Under the pieces are notes generated by a model. The model searched no databases, was not told the origin of the DNA, and saw only the letters and a list, made by a program, of their open reading frames with translations. From Candidatus Methylomirabilota bacterium (GTDB lineage: Bacteria; Methylomirabilota; Methylomirabilia; Rokubacteriales; CSP1-6): a stretch of 64,000 nt of DNA. Positions 7,999 to 18,824 of the stretch are shown here, one piece after another. A program made the translations under genes and the position numbers. Position 1 is the stretch's first letter. Each line of letters starts with the position of its first letter. The stretch is taken from NCBI GenBank assembly GCA_035315345.1, contig DATFYA010000161.1, forward strand, positions 16,362-80,361, in the 5' to 3' direction.

Positions 7999-9223
7999 AG
8001 GCCGGGAACAGGGGCTCGGGAGGCGCGCCCAGGTGCTTCACCGCCACCTCGGTGAACAGGCTCCGGAAATCGGTGGTGACGGCCAGATCCCGGCCTTCGT
8101 AGAGCTGCTCGCGCCGGAGACCCGGCCAGCGGCCGTAGACGCGCCCGCCCTTCACCGGGCCGCCGAGCACCAGCATCGCGGTGGCGTGCCCGTGATCGGT
8201 GCCCCGGTTGCCGTTCTCGCGGACCGTGCGGCCGAACTCCGACATGGTGAGCACGACCACGTCGCTCATCCGCGGGCCCAGATCGCGATCCAGCGCGGCG
8301 AGACCGGCCGCGAAGTCCTTGAGGCGGAACGCGAGCTGGCCCCTTTCGTTGCCCTGCCCGGCGTGGGTATCCCAGCCGCCCACGTCCGCGAATGCGACCT
8401 CGAGGCCCACGTCGGCCCGGATGAGCTGCGCGATCTGACGCAGGCTCTCGCCGAGGCGCCCGCGCGGGTATACGGCGCCGTGGGCCGGCGCGAGGCGATG
8501 AGGCGCGGCGGCCTTGAGCATCTGCACCGCGTCGAAGGTCTCCCGCCCGGTGCCGTAGAGCAGGTCTCGCACGCCCTGCTCGTAGAGCGATTCGAAGCCC
8601 TGGCGCGCGCCCGCGCCGCCCATCACCACCGGGGCCTCCTTGACGTCGAAGTCGGCCACGCTGTTCATGGCCACCGCGCCCACGTCGCCGCGGAGCGCGC
8701 GGGGCAGGGCGGGGCCGAGCGAGACGGCGCGGAAGGGCGACGCGACCTCGCGCGCCGGCATCGCGGCGAGGCCGCGGGCGAGCCAGCCGTCCGCGGTGCT
8801 CTTCACCCCGGGCGTGCCCGACTCCATGTAGTCCTGCGCGTCGAAGTGGGAGCGGGTGACGTCGGGCGATCCGCACGCGTGCACGATCGCCAGCCGACGG
8901 CCGTCCCAGAGCGGCTTCAGCGGGGCCAGCGCCGGATGCAGCCCGAAGAAGCCGTCCAGGTCGATCGTGGTGTCGGCCCCGCCGCCGGCCGGGCGCGCGA
9001 TCGCAATGCCGCCGCGGGCGGCGTAGTAGTCGGGGTCGCCGTGCGGCACGATCATGCTGAGGCCGTCCACCGCCCCGCGCTGGAAGATCGCGATCAAGAT
9101 CTTCGGCTTGCCCGTCCGCTCCTGCGCGAGGGCGGAGCGGAGCAGGAACCGCGGCGCGCTCCCGAGCGCGAGGAATGCGAGGGCCCCGCCCTTCATGAAG
9201 GACCGTCGCGTGCATCGAGCCAT
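7958..9223 (-). CDS. DUF1501 domain-containing protein, Tat-type signal
   Basis: The 421-residue product begins with MARCTRRSFMKGG and a hydrophobic stretch ending ALAQ, a twin-arginine-type export signal. The mature part matches DUF1501, a sulfatase-like alkaline phosphatase-fold family: FQRGAVDGLSMIVPH near residue 50, GWDTHAGQ near 270 and TMSEFGRT near 310, which carry likely metal-binding residues. The biochemical role of the family is not established. It lies two bases after a DUF1800 gene, a partnership repeatedly seen in bacteria, so the two probably act together outside the cytoplasm. I chose the ATG at 9223 because it gives the export signal. Confidence 0.85.
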   Translation of the reverse strand: MARCTRRSFMKGGALAFLALGSAPRFLLRSALAQERTGKPKILIAIFQRGAVDGLSMIVPHGDPDYYAARGGIAIARPAGGGADTTIDLDGFFGLHPALAPLKPLWDGRRLAIVHACGSPDVTRSHFDAQDYMESGTPGVKSTADGWLARGLAAMPAREVASPFRAVSLGPALPRALRGDVGAVAMNSVADFDVKEAPVVMGGAGARQGFESLYEQGVRDLLYGTGRETFDAVQMLKAAAPHRLAPAHGAVYPRGRLGESLRQIAQLIRADVGLEVAFADVGGWDTHAGQGNERGQLAFRLKDFAAGLAALDRDLGPRMSDVVVLTMSEFGRTVRENGNRGTDHGHATAMLVLGGPVKGGRVYGRWPGLRREQLYEGRDLAVTTDFRSLFTEVAVKHLGAPPEPLFPAFTSKPSAYPGVLA

Positions 9224-9225
9224 GC

Positions 9226-10920
<1,695 letters not shown>

Positions 10921-10997
10921 CGGTGTCCTCCCGTTCCGGTAACAGACGCCTCCCCGTATCCAGACGTTTACAGGGGCGGTCCCGGGCGGCCGCCGCC

Positions 10998-12002
10998 TTA
11001 CGGAATCACCGCGACCTTGATCGAGTCCGGCGAGCGGTGCGCCTGGAAGGCGTCGTCGATCCGATCGAGCGGAAACGTCTGGGACAGGAGGCGCTCCACC
11101 CGCACCGCGCCGGTCGCGAGGAGGCGCATCGCCTCGGGGAACTCGTCCTGGTAGATCATCGAGCCGATGATCCGCAGCTCGCGCCGCACCACCCAGAAGA
11201 AGTTCAGCGACGTCGCTTCGTGCGGCAGGCCGGTCAGCACCACCCGACCTCCCGGCCGGCACAGGTTGACCGCCTGCTCCACCGCGGGAGCGGTCCCCGC
11301 GGTTTCGATCACGGTGTCGACGCCTTCACGGCCCGAGAACGCGCGCGCGGCGGCGGTGTCGTCGTCGGCACCGGAGAGCGCCACCGCGTCGGCGCCGAGC
11401 TCGCGCGCCAGGCCAAGCCGTCGCGTGGAGCGCGCGACCGCGAGCACGCGCACACCGCGCGCCTTCAAGACCTGCACCGCGAGCAGCCCGAGCGAGCCGA
11501 GGCCAAGCACCGCCGCGGTCTCTCCCTCGACCGGCTCGGCGCGGCCGATGGCGCGCACCACCACCGCCAGTGGCTCGGCGAGGAGCAGCCGCTCGTCGGC
11601 GAGGCCATCCGGTGCCGGCCAGCAGCAGCGCGCGGGCACCGTCGCCTGCTCCGCGAAGCCCCCGTCGACGTCGATGCCGACCGCCACGCGCGAGAGGCAG
11701 AGATTGCGGTTGCCCTCGCGGCAGAGCGGGCACACCCCGCAGGAGTAGTTGGGCTCCACCGCGACCGTCTGGCCCACCGTGAGCGTGCCGACCTCGGCGC
11801 CGACCGCGGCCACCGTGCCCACGAACTCGTGGCCCATCACCCGCGGATACTGGACCGGCCGCTCGCCCGTCCAGATGCGGTAGTCGGTGCCGCAGAGGCC
11901 GGCCGCCTTGACCCGGATGACCGCGTCGGTCGGGCCCGGCGTGGGGGTGGGCACCGAGGCCAGATCCAGCGAGCGGGGACCGCGCAGGACCGCAGCGAGC
12001 AT
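10998..12002 (-). CDS. Zinc-dependent medium-chain alcohol dehydrogenase
   Basis: A 334-residue MDR-superfamily oxidoreductase. The catalytic zinc site includes the cysteine of GLCGTDY (about residue 37) and GHEF. A structural zinc lobe has four cysteines in SCGVCPLCREGNRNLC. The NAD(P) Rossmann motif is GLGSLG. It resembles threonine/sorbitol dehydrogenase-type enzymes acting on polyols or secondary alcohols, but the substrate is unknown. The ATG at 12002 has a TACGAT -10 box seven bases upstream and no ribosome binding site, suggesting a leaderless transcript. Confidence 0.85.
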   Translation of the reverse strand: MLAAVLRGPRSLDLASVPTPTPGPTDAVIRVKAAGLCGTDYRIWTGERPVQYPRVMGHEFVGTVAAVGAEVGTLTVGQTVAVEPNYSCGVCPLCREGNRNLCLSRVAVGIDVDGGFAEQATVPARCCWPAPDGLADERLLLAEPLAVVVRAIGRAEPVEGETAAVLGLGSLGLLAVQVLKARGVRVLAVARSTRRLGLARELGADAVALSGADDDTAAARAFSGREGVDTVIETAGTAPAVEQAVNLCRPGGRVVLTGLPHEATSLNFFWVVRRELRIIGSMIYQDEFPEAMRLLATGAVRVERLLSQTFPLDRIDDAFQAHRSPDSIKVAVIP

Positions 12003-12009
12003 CGTCAGT

Positions 12010-12039
12010 ATCGTAGCGGACCGGCCCCGACCGAGGCAA
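12010..12039 (-). promoter_or_regulatory. Promoter of the alcohol dehydrogenase gene, leaderless geometry
   Basis: On the minus strand TTGCCT, an 18-base spacer and TACGAT end seven bases before the ATG at 12002. Confidence 0.4.
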
Positions 12040-12058
12040 GGCGCCGCGCCCGTCGTGA

Positions 12059-12064
12059 TAGCAT
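12059..12064 (+). promoter_or_regulatory. Putative -10 element of a leaderless lipase transcript
   Basis: TAGCAT lies exactly six bases before the GTG start at 12071. There is no Shine-Dalgarno sequence and no clear -35 box. Confidence 0.35.
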
Positions 12065-12070
12065 CGGGCC

Positions 12071-12877
12071 GTGGCGACGGCGCCGGCCCCATCGTTTTCC
12101 CGGGATCAGCAGCCGGCATCGGTGCCGCTCTGGCGCGAGAGCCTCTTCGGGCTCGACTGGCTGGCGCTACGCGCGTCCCCGGTGTTCTACGGGATCGGCG
12201 TGCCGCGCGGTGACGGCTCGGCGGTGGTGCTCGTGCCCGGCTTTCTCGGAACCGACTGGTATCTGCTCGAGCTGTACGGGTGGCTCGGCCGCCTCGGCTA
12301 CCGTCCCTTCCTCTCGCGCATCGGCCGCAACGCGGAGTGCCTGGAGACACTCTCGCGTCGGTTGCTCGAGACCGCCGAGACCGCGCGCGGGGCCACCCGC
12401 CGTCCCGTCCATCTGGTCGGCCACAGCCTGGGTGGCCTGCTCGCGCGCTCCGTGGCGGTGCGCCGCCCGGAGCTGGTCGCGTCGGTCGTGACCCTGGGCG
12501 CGCCGTTCCGGGGGATCCGCTCGCACCCGCTGGTGCTGCGTGTCTCCGATCGGGTGCGCGAGCGCCTGCAGCGTGACGATCGGCCCGATTGCTTCACCGG
12601 CCATTGCGGCTGCCCGGCGGTGACCGGCCTCGAGTCCGCCTTCCCGTCGTCGGTTCCGCAGGTCGCGGTCTACACGAGGACCGACGGCATCGTCGACTGG
12701 CGGGTGTGCGTCAACGACGATCCCGACACCAACGTCGAGGTGGCGGGCACCCACGTGGCGCTGGTGGCGAACCCGGCCGTCTACCGGGCGCTGGCCGCGC
12801 ATCTCGTCGCCGTGGCGGCCGCGCGAGCGCGGCGGTCCGCCGCGGCGCGCACCGCTGCCGGCGCCTACTTCGCGTAG
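12071..12877 (+). CDS. Alpha/beta hydrolase, lipase/PGAP1-like
   Basis: The 268-residue protein has an LVPGFLGTD oxyanion-loop motif near residues 54-62, a GHSLGG nucleophile elbow near 116-121 and a C-terminal histidine in AGTHVALVANP. This is the pattern of triacylglycerol-lipase-like and PGAP1-like cytoplasmic esterases. No export signal is visible. Four cysteines near DCFTGHCGCPA are unusual and could form a disulfide or bind metal. It is divergent from the alcohol dehydrogenase gene. The substrate is unknown. Confidence 0.8.
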   Translation: MATAPAPSFSRDQQPASVPLWRESLFGLDWLALRASPVFYGIGVPRGDGSAVVLVPGFLGTDWYLLELYGWLGRLGYRPFLSRIGRNAECLETLSRRLLETAETARGATRRPVHLVGHSLGGLLARSVAVRRPELVASVVTLGAPFRGIRSHPLVLRVSDRVRERLQRDDRPDCFTGHCGCPAVTGLESAFPSSVPQVAVYTRTDGIVDWRVCVNDDPDTNVEVAGTHVALVANPAVYRALAAHLVAVAAARARRSAAARTAAGAYFA

Positions 12878-13131
12878 CGTCCTTCATGCGGCTGGCATGG
12901 CCGCTCGTGGCCTGCTCGATCTCCCCCGTCGCGTGATCCGCCGAGGCGTATCCGTTCCATGTTGCGTGTCACGATCTGCACGTTGGTTCGCCGCGTCCTG
13001 CATCTCGCCGACCACTCCGCTCGTTGGTCTGCGCGAAATGCCGGGACGGCCTCCATCAGCTTGCTCGGCACTCCTTGGAGCTGACCGCCGTTGCTCGTCG
13101 TCATCTGACCGGCCGTAGTAGGCTGAGGGAC
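12878..13131. other. Intergenic stretch with no recognisable gene
   Basis: About 250 bases between the lipase and DUF445 genes. Neither strand gives a product I can recognise, and base composition is somewhat less GC-rich than in the flanking genes. The only feature seen is a -10-like TAGGCT at 13119-13124, seven bases before the DUF445 start. Confidence 0.5.
13119..13124 (+). promoter_or_regulatory. Putative -10 element of the DUF445 gene
   Basis: TAGGCT ends seven bases before the GTG at 13132, the spacing seen at several other starts in this window. A TTGCTC lies 20 bases upstream, which is longer than usual for a -35 box. Confidence 0.3.
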
Positions 13132-14415
13132 GTGGACGCCCGCGCCTCCGAGACCCGGCGTCCGCCGCGCCAGCGGCGCCTCGCCTCCCTCGTGCTGGTG
13201 GCCGCCGTCGCGCTCGCCGCGGCCGCCATTCCGTTCCGGGGCACCTGGTGGGGCGGATGGATCCTCGCCATCGCGGAGGCCGGCATCGTCGGCGGGCTGG
13301 CGGACTGGTTCGCGGTCACCGCGCTGTTCCGGCGCCCGCTCGGGCTGCCGATCCCCCACACCGCGCTCATCCCGGCCAACTGGGAGCTGATGGCCGAGCG
13401 GGTCGGGAGCATGGTGGGCGACCGCGTGCTCACCAAGCAATACGTCATCGACGAGATCTCCCGCTTCGATCTCGCCGATCTGCTCGCGCGCGGCGCCTCG
13501 CAGATCGAGCCGGACGACCTGGACTCGGCGGTCCGCTCCGTCGCGCGCTGGGCCGCCGGGCAGATCTCGCCCGCGGCCACCAACGACGTCGCGTCCTGGC
13601 TCACGCGGCTCGCCCGATCGCATCCCATCGCGCCGCTGCTGGCCACCGCGCTCGAGATGGCCCGCAAGCAGGGCTGGGACCAGCGCCTGATCGAGACGGT
13701 GGCCACCGCGCTGGCCGACGCGCTCGATCGGCCGGGCTTCCGCACCGCGGTGGGCGGCCTGGTGGACGAGGTCCTGGCCGGCTACCGCGCGCGGATGCGC
13801 CTCTACCCCCGGCTGCTGATGGGGCTGGCCAGCACGTTCGGGCTCATCGACCGGGAACGGCTCGTCGCGGCGCTGCGGCAGGCGCTCCAGAAGATCGCGG
13901 ATGATCCCGACGATCCGCTACGCGTGCGTCTCGCCGAGACGTTGAGCGCGCTGCCCGGGCGGCTACGCGCGGATCCCGCGCTGGCCGCGCGCATCGAGGC
14001 CGCGAAGGCCGAGCTGCTCGAGAGCCCGGCGGTGGCCCGGCTGCTCGACGACGTGGCCGCCGGGCTCGGCCGGTCCATCGTGGCCGACCTGGCCGCCGAC
14101 TCGTCCGAGGTCGTCACCTGGATCACCGCACGTCTGGAGAGCGCCCGGCTCGCCCTCGCCCGGGAGGAGCCGGTGCGGCGAACCCTGGACGCATGGTTGA
14201 AGGAGCGGATCACCGAGGTCCTCGAGCGCTATCACGACCGCATCGCGCGCTTCATCGAGCGCGGCGTCCATGCCCTGGGCCCCGAAGGGGCGGTGCGTCT
14301 CATCGAGGAGCACGCGGGAGACGATCTGCAGTACATCCGCGTCAATGGAACGGTCGTGGGCGGGCTCGCCGGGGGCGGCCTCTACGCGATCCACCTGCTG
14401 CTCGGGCTGCTCTGA
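13132..14415 (+). CDS. DUF445 domain-containing membrane protein
   Basis: The 427-residue protein has one predicted transmembrane helix near residues 18-36. It is followed by the DUF445 signature GGLADWFAVTALFRRP and the segment LPIPHTALIPANWE, then long amphipathic helices. The C-terminus ends in a short hydrophobic GGLYAIHLLLGLL segment, giving the hairpin-like anchoring typical of this family (YjiN/YheB type). Function is unknown. The GTG at 13132 gives a basic N-terminus directly before the helix. A longer frame extends upstream to 13024 but adds sequence unlike the family. Confidence 0.85.
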   Translation: MDARASETRRPPRQRRLASLVLVAAVALAAAAIPFRGTWWGGWILAIAEAGIVGGLADWFAVTALFRRPLGLPIPHTALIPANWELMAERVGSMVGDRVLTKQYVIDEISRFDLADLLARGASQIEPDDLDSAVRSVARWAAGQISPAATNDVASWLTRLARSHPIAPLLATALEMARKQGWDQRLIETVATALADALDRPGFRTAVGGLVDEVLAGYRARMRLYPRLLMGLASTFGLIDRERLVAALRQALQKIADDPDDPLRVRLAETLSALPGRLRADPALAARIEAAKAELLESPAVARLLDDVAAGLGRSIVADLAADSSEVVTWITARLESARLALAREEPVRRTLDAWLKERITEVLERYHDRIARFIERGVHALGPEGAVRLIEEHAGDDLQYIRVNGTVVGGLAGGGLYAIHLLLGLL

Positions 14416-14511
14416 CGCGCGCGGCTCTCGTCGATCTGGAGGCCGTGACGTCGTCCGCCACCCACCAGATCCCGCGTGCGCCCGGCGCGATTCCTCCGAG
14501 AGGAACGTAGG

Positions 14512-16254
14512 ATGGGAGCCGTGCACCTTCAGATCGAGACTCGTCGGGGCGCGCTTCGCGGTGTCCAGGAGCGCGGTCTGGCGGTCTTCCGCGGCATTCC
14601 ATTCGCGGCCCCGCCGGTCGGACCGCTCCGATTCAGGCCACCCGAGCCGCCGCCTCGCTGGAGCGGCGTGCGCGACGCCAGCCGGTTCGGCCGGGCCGCG
14701 CCGCAGAATGCGGCCATCGCGGGCCCCCTCCTGAGCCTGGGCATCGGACGGACCGGCGAGGATTGCCTCTACCTGAACGTGTGGACGCCCCGCGCCGATC
14801 GCGCGCGACGGCCGGTGCTGGTGTGGATCCACGGCGGCGCCTTCGTGCTGGGCGCGGGTTCGCAGACGCTCTACGACGGCGCGGCCCTGGCCCGACGCGG
14901 CGACGTCGTGGTGGTCACCCTCAACTACCGGATGGGCGCGCTCGGCTTCCTGCGGCTGCGAGAGCGCTTCGGCGATCGACTGCCCGCGACCGGCAACGAG
15001 GGGCTCCTCGACCAGGTGGCGGCGCTCCGGTGGGTGCGCGACGAGATCGAGACCTTCGGCGGCGACCCGGGCAATGTGACCATCTTCGGCGAGTCGGCCG
15101 GCGCGATGAGCTGCGCCACTCTCCTCGGCATGCCCCAGGCGCGCGGTCTGTTCCACCGGGCCATCCTCCAGTCCGGCGCGGCGAACTTCCGGTGGCCGCC
15201 CGACGTCGCGGCCGGTCTCGCCGACCTGCTCCTCGAGGATCTGGGGTTGGCCTCGCCCGACGCGCTGCGCGCGGCCCGCGTGTCGACCCTGCTCGACGCG
15301 CAGCGGCGGCTATTCATGAACATGCTGCTGAGCGACCACTACGTGCTCGGTGCCCTCTCGCCGGGCGGACAGCGGGTCGCCGGCGCGGTGTTCCTGGGGC
15401 TGGCGCTGGCGCGGCGGCGCTTCGGCTCGGTGGCCGCGCCGTTGTCGGCGCGGCTCCTCACCCTGCTGCGCCGCCGGCGACGCGACGGGATGCCGTCGTC
15501 GCGCGCGGCCGCCCTCCACGCTCTCGGCACGCGCGGGCTGCCCTTCCAGCCGGTGGTGGATGGCGCGGTGGTGCCGCGCGATCCCCTCGAGGCGGTTCGC
15601 GACGGCGCGGCTCGCGACGTCCCGCTCCTGATCGGCACGAATCGCGACGAGACCAGGCTGTTCCTGCCGCTCGATCCCGAGGCGGCGACGCTCGACGAGG
15701 CGTCTCTGCTCGCCCGTTGCCGGGACGCGATCCCGGGCAAGGACGGCGAGCGTGACGCGACGGCCCGGGAGGCGATCGAGGTCTATCGCGCCGCCCGCGC
15801 CGCGCGCGGCGAGCGCATCGAGCCGGGCGAGCTGTGGTTTGCCATCGAATCCGACCGGACGATGCGCCATCCTGCGATGGTGCTGGCCGGGCTTCAATCC
15901 GCGCACCAGCGGGACACCTACGCGTACCTGTTCACGTGGCCGTCGCCGGCCCTGGGAGGCCTGCTGGGCTCCTGCCACGCGCTCGACCTGCCGTTCGTCT
16001 TCGGCACGCTCGGGCACCCGATGTTCCGTCCCTTCGCGGGCAAGGGCCCGGAGGCGCGCGCGCTCGCCGAGCGCATGCAGGATGCGTGGATCGCGTTCGC
16101 GCGAACGGGACGGCCGGATCACGCGGGGCTCCCGGAGTGGCCGGGCTACGACGTCTCGAGCCGCCGCACCATGATCCTGGATCGACGGTGCCGCGTGGAG
16201 GTGGCGCCCCGCGAGGCGGAGCGCGCGTTCTGGGACCGGGTGCCGAGCGAGTAG
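14512..16254 (+). CDS. Type-B carboxylesterase/lipase
   Basis: A 580-residue esterase of the carboxylesterase B family. Landmarks in order are FRGIPFAAPPVGPLRF near residue 24, EDCLYLNVW near 83, the oxyanion-hole HGGAF near 108, the nucleophile elbow FGESAGA near 190, and a C-terminal histidine in GSCHALDLPFVFG. No signal peptide is seen, so it is probably cytoplasmic. It may hydrolyse esters of xenobiotics or lipids, but the substrate is unknown. The ATG at 14512 follows a GAGG element. Confidence 0.88.
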   Translation: MGAVHLQIETRRGALRGVQERGLAVFRGIPFAAPPVGPLRFRPPEPPPRWSGVRDASRFGRAAPQNAAIAGPLLSLGIGRTGEDCLYLNVWTPRADRARRPVLVWIHGGAFVLGAGSQTLYDGAALARRGDVVVVTLNYRMGALGFLRLRERFGDRLPATGNEGLLDQVAALRWVRDEIETFGGDPGNVTIFGESAGAMSCATLLGMPQARGLFHRAILQSGAANFRWPPDVAAGLADLLLEDLGLASPDALRAARVSTLLDAQRRLFMNMLLSDHYVLGALSPGGQRVAGAVFLGLALARRRFGSVAAPLSARLLTLLRRRRRDGMPSSRAAALHALGTRGLPFQPVVDGAVVPRDPLEAVRDGAARDVPLLIGTNRDETRLFLPLDPEAATLDEASLLARCRDAIPGKDGERDATAREAIEVYRAARAARGERIEPGELWFAIESDRTMRHPAMVLAGLQSAHQRDTYAYLFTWPSPALGGLLGSCHALDLPFVFGTLGHPMFRPFAGKGPEARALAERMQDAWIAFARTGRPDHAGLPEWPGYDVSSRRTMILDRRCRVEVAPREAERAFWDRVPSE

Positions 16255-16257
16255 CGG

Positions 16258-16980
16258 TCAGGCCGCCGAGTGGCCGCCGTCCAGGAACAGGGTCTGGCCG
16301 GTCATGAAGTCGGACGCGGACGAGGCCAGGTATACGACCAGCGGGCCGATCTCGTCGAGTCGTCCGGTGCGGCGCGCGGGAACGTCGCGCAGCAGACGCT
16401 CGCGGGTTCGCGGGTCGTCGAAGGCCTCCGCGTTCATGTCGGTGACGAACCAGCCCGGGGCCAGCGCGTTCACCTGGATGGAGTACCGGGCCCACTCCGC
16501 GGCGAGCGCGCGGGTGAAGCCCATGACGCCGGACTTCGAGGCGGCGTAGGCGCTGTACCCGGGCAGTCCCACCTGCCCCAGCACCGACGAGATGTTGATG
16601 ATCTTTCCGGCCTTCTGGGCGATGAGATGCGCCGCCGCCGCGCGGCAGCCGTTGAACACGCCGACCAGATTGACGTCGAGGGTGGCGCGAAAATCGTCCG
16701 GCGACATGTGGGCCACCGGTGCGACGCGGGCGATGCCCGAGTTGTTCACCACGATGTGCAGGCCGCCCAGCGTGCCGACGGTGCGCTGCACGAGCGCGTC
16801 GACCTGCGCGTAGGCGGTCACGTCGGTCTCCACCACGAGGGCCCGCCGCCCGGTCGCGGCCACCTGGCGGGCGGTCTCCTCGAGGTCCGGCTTGGAGCGC
16901 GCGGCCACCGCCACGTCGGCCCCGGCCCGGGCCAGCGCCATCGCGATCGCCCGCCCGAGGCCCCGGCTGGCCCCGGTCAC
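16258..16980 (-). CDS. SDR-family oxidoreductase (3-oxoacyl-ACP reductase-like), start uncertain
   Basis: The visible protein is a classical short-chain dehydrogenase: TGASRGLG nucleotide-binding motif, NNSG, catalytic serine in NISSVLG, YAASK catalytic Tyr/Lys and a C-terminal GQTLFLDGGHSA. The GTG at 16980 falls inside the first beta strand. Codons upstream still encode the expected RLDGRVAIV segment, so the real N-terminus is near 17007. Between 16980 and the upstream gene there is no in-frame ATG, GTG or TTG, though a GGGAGG ribosome binding site is present at 17013-17018. Either an unusual start codon is used or the sequence carries a base change. It follows the acyl-CoA ligase and probably acts in the same fatty-acyl pathway. 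Confidence 0.85.
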   Translation of the reverse strand: MTGASRGLGRAIAMALARAGADVAVAARSKPDLEETARQVAATGRRALVVETDVTAYAQVDALVQRTVGTLGGLHIVVNNSGIARVAPVAHMSPDDFRATLDVNLVGVFNGCRAAAAHLIAQKAGKIINISSVLGQVGLPGYSAYAASKSGVMGFTRALAAEWARYSIQVNALAPGWFVTDMNAEAFDDPRTRERLLRDVPARRTGRLDEIGPLVVYLASSASDFMTGQTLFLDGGHSAA

Positions 16981-17023
16981 GATGGCGACGCGGCCATCGA
17001 GGCGCGAGACCGCCTCCCGATCG

Positions 17024-18814
17024 CTATCGGTAGAGGGAATCGAGCGTCTCCCGATACTTCTCGGTGATGAGCTTGCGCTTGACCTTCAGCGTCGGGGTCA
17101 GGAGCCCGTTCTCCACCGTGAAGTCGATCGGCAGGATCGAGAACTTCTTGATCTTGGCGTACGACTGCAGCTCCTCGTTGCGCACCTCCACGCTGCGGCT
17201 CACCCGCTCGACCACTTTCGGATTCTTCGCGAGCGAGGTCGGCTCGGTGTCCAGGATCCCTTCGGCCTTGGCGAACTTGGCCAGCTCCTCGGGGTTCAAG
17301 GTGATCAGGGCCACCGGATAGGGACGCTTGTCGCCGTGCACCATGGCCTGGCTGATGAACGGGTCGCCCTTGAGCCGGTTCTCGATGTTCTGCGGCGCGA
17401 TGTTCATGCCGCCCGCGGTCACGATGAGGTCCTTCTTGCGGTCGGTGATGTAGAGAAATCCGTCGTCGTCGAGGCGGCCGATGTCGCCGGTGGCGAACCA
17501 GCCGTCCGGCAGGAACACCTCCGCGGTCGCCTCCGGCTTCTTGAAGTAGCCCTTGGCGATATTGGCCCCGCGCCCGAGGATCTCCCCGTCCGGCGCGATC
17601 TTGATCTCGGTCCCCGGCTGGGCCTGCCCCACCGAGCCGAACCGGAAGTTGTCGAGGCGGTTGAAGGTCAGCGACGGGCAGGTCTCGGTGAGACCGTAGC
17701 CCTCGAGGATCAGGATGCCGGCGGCGTGGAAGAACTCGGCGATCTCCTTCGAGAGCGGCGCGCCACCCGATACCGCGAAGCGGAGGCGACCCCCGAGCGC
17801 CGCGTGCAGCTTCGAGAACACCAGCTTGTGGGCGAGCCGGTGCTTGAAGGCCAGGCCGGGCGGCACCGGCCGCCGCGCCTGCTGCAGCTTCGAGACCTCG
17901 CGTCCCACCCCCACCGCCCAGTGGAAGATCTTCCGCTTGACCGGCGAGCCGGCCTCCGCCCGGGCGAGGACGCCCGCGTAGACCTTCTCGAAGACACGCG
18001 GCACGCTGCAGATGAAGTGCGGCTTCACCTCGGGCAGGTTGTCGCGCAGCTTGTCGATGTTCTCGGCAAAGGCGGTGGTGAGGCCGCGGTGCACGCCGAT
18101 GAACGACTCGAGCCGCGCGAAGGAATGAGCCAGAGGCAGGAACAGCAGGTGCGTGTCGCGGTCCTGGATTCCCGCCATCTTCGAGGCCGAGTCCAGCGTG
18201 GCCATGTGGTTGCCGTGGGTCTGCACCACGCCCTTCGGAGGCCCGGTGGTGCCCGAGGTGTAGACGATGGTCGCGATGTCCTCGGGCCGGATCTCGGCCA
18301 CGCGCCCGGCCAGGTCACTCTTCAGCCGCTCGCCCTGGTCCCGTCCGAGCCGCCGCAGCCCCTCCCAGGTCATGATGTGCGACGACGGCTCGCCCTGGTA
18401 TCCGTGGATCACCACGATCTGCTCGAGGCCGTCCATCTTGCCCTGCACCTCGAGCACCTTGGCGAGCTGCGCCGGGTCCTCCACGAACAGGGTCTTCACC
18501 CCCGCGTCGTTGACGATGTACTGGATGAGGTCCGGCGGATAGGTCGGATAGATGGGAATGGTGCGGCACCCGGCCGAGAAGCCCGCGAAGTCGGCCTGCA
18601 CCCACTCGGCGCGGCTGGCCGAGAGGATGCCGACCGCGTCCTCCTTCTTGCGGCCGAGCGCGAGCAGCCCGGTGGCGAGCTCCCGCACGATCTCGCCGAC
18701 CTCACCCCAGGTGCGCGTCTTCCAGGCGCCCGCCTCCTTGGACTGCTGTGCCGGGCGATCGCCGTCGCGCTCGACCCGGTTCCAGAACATGCTCGCCAGC
18801 GTCACGTTGGCCAT
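17024..18814 (-). CDS. Long-chain acyl-CoA synthetase (FadD15-like, AMP-forming)
   Basis: A 596-residue adenylate-forming enzyme that activates fatty acids to acyl-CoA. The AMP-binding motif YTSGTTGPPKG is near residues 190-200, the A5-like GYGLTETCP near 370 and the DRKKDLI hinge near 450. The C-terminal extension is typical of the long-chain FadD15/ACSL branch. A second ligase gene ends just upstream with a 10-base gap, so the two are co-transcribed with the downstream dehydrogenase. Confidence 0.88.
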   Translation of the reverse strand: MANVTLASMFWNRVERDGDRPAQQSKEAGAWKTRTWGEVGEIVRELATGLLALGRKKEDAVGILSASRAEWVQADFAGFSAGCRTIPIYPTYPPDLIQYIVNDAGVKTLFVEDPAQLAKVLEVQGKMDGLEQIVVIHGYQGEPSSHIMTWEGLRRLGRDQGERLKSDLAGRVAEIRPEDIATIVYTSGTTGPPKGVVQTHGNHMATLDSASKMAGIQDRDTHLLFLPLAHSFARLESFIGVHRGLTTAFAENIDKLRDNLPEVKPHFICSVPRVFEKVYAGVLARAEAGSPVKRKIFHWAVGVGREVSKLQQARRPVPPGLAFKHRLAHKLVFSKLHAALGGRLRFAVSGGAPLSKEIAEFFHAAGILILEGYGLTETCPSLTFNRLDNFRFGSVGQAQPGTEIKIAPDGEILGRGANIAKGYFKKPEATAEVFLPDGWFATGDIGRLDDDGFLYITDRKKDLIVTAGGMNIAPQNIENRLKGDPFISQAMVHGDKRPYPVALITLNPEELAKFAKAEGILDTEPTSLAKNPKVVERVSRSVEVRNEELQSYAKIKKFSILPIDFTVENGLLTPTLKVKRKLITEKYRETLDSLYR

Positions 18815-18824
18815 CGTCGCCTCC

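Noticed and set aside
13024..13131. Upstream extension of the DUF445 gene to an ATG at 13024
   Set aside because: The added residues do not resemble the family and the GTG at 13132 has a -10 box at the spacing seen elsewhere.
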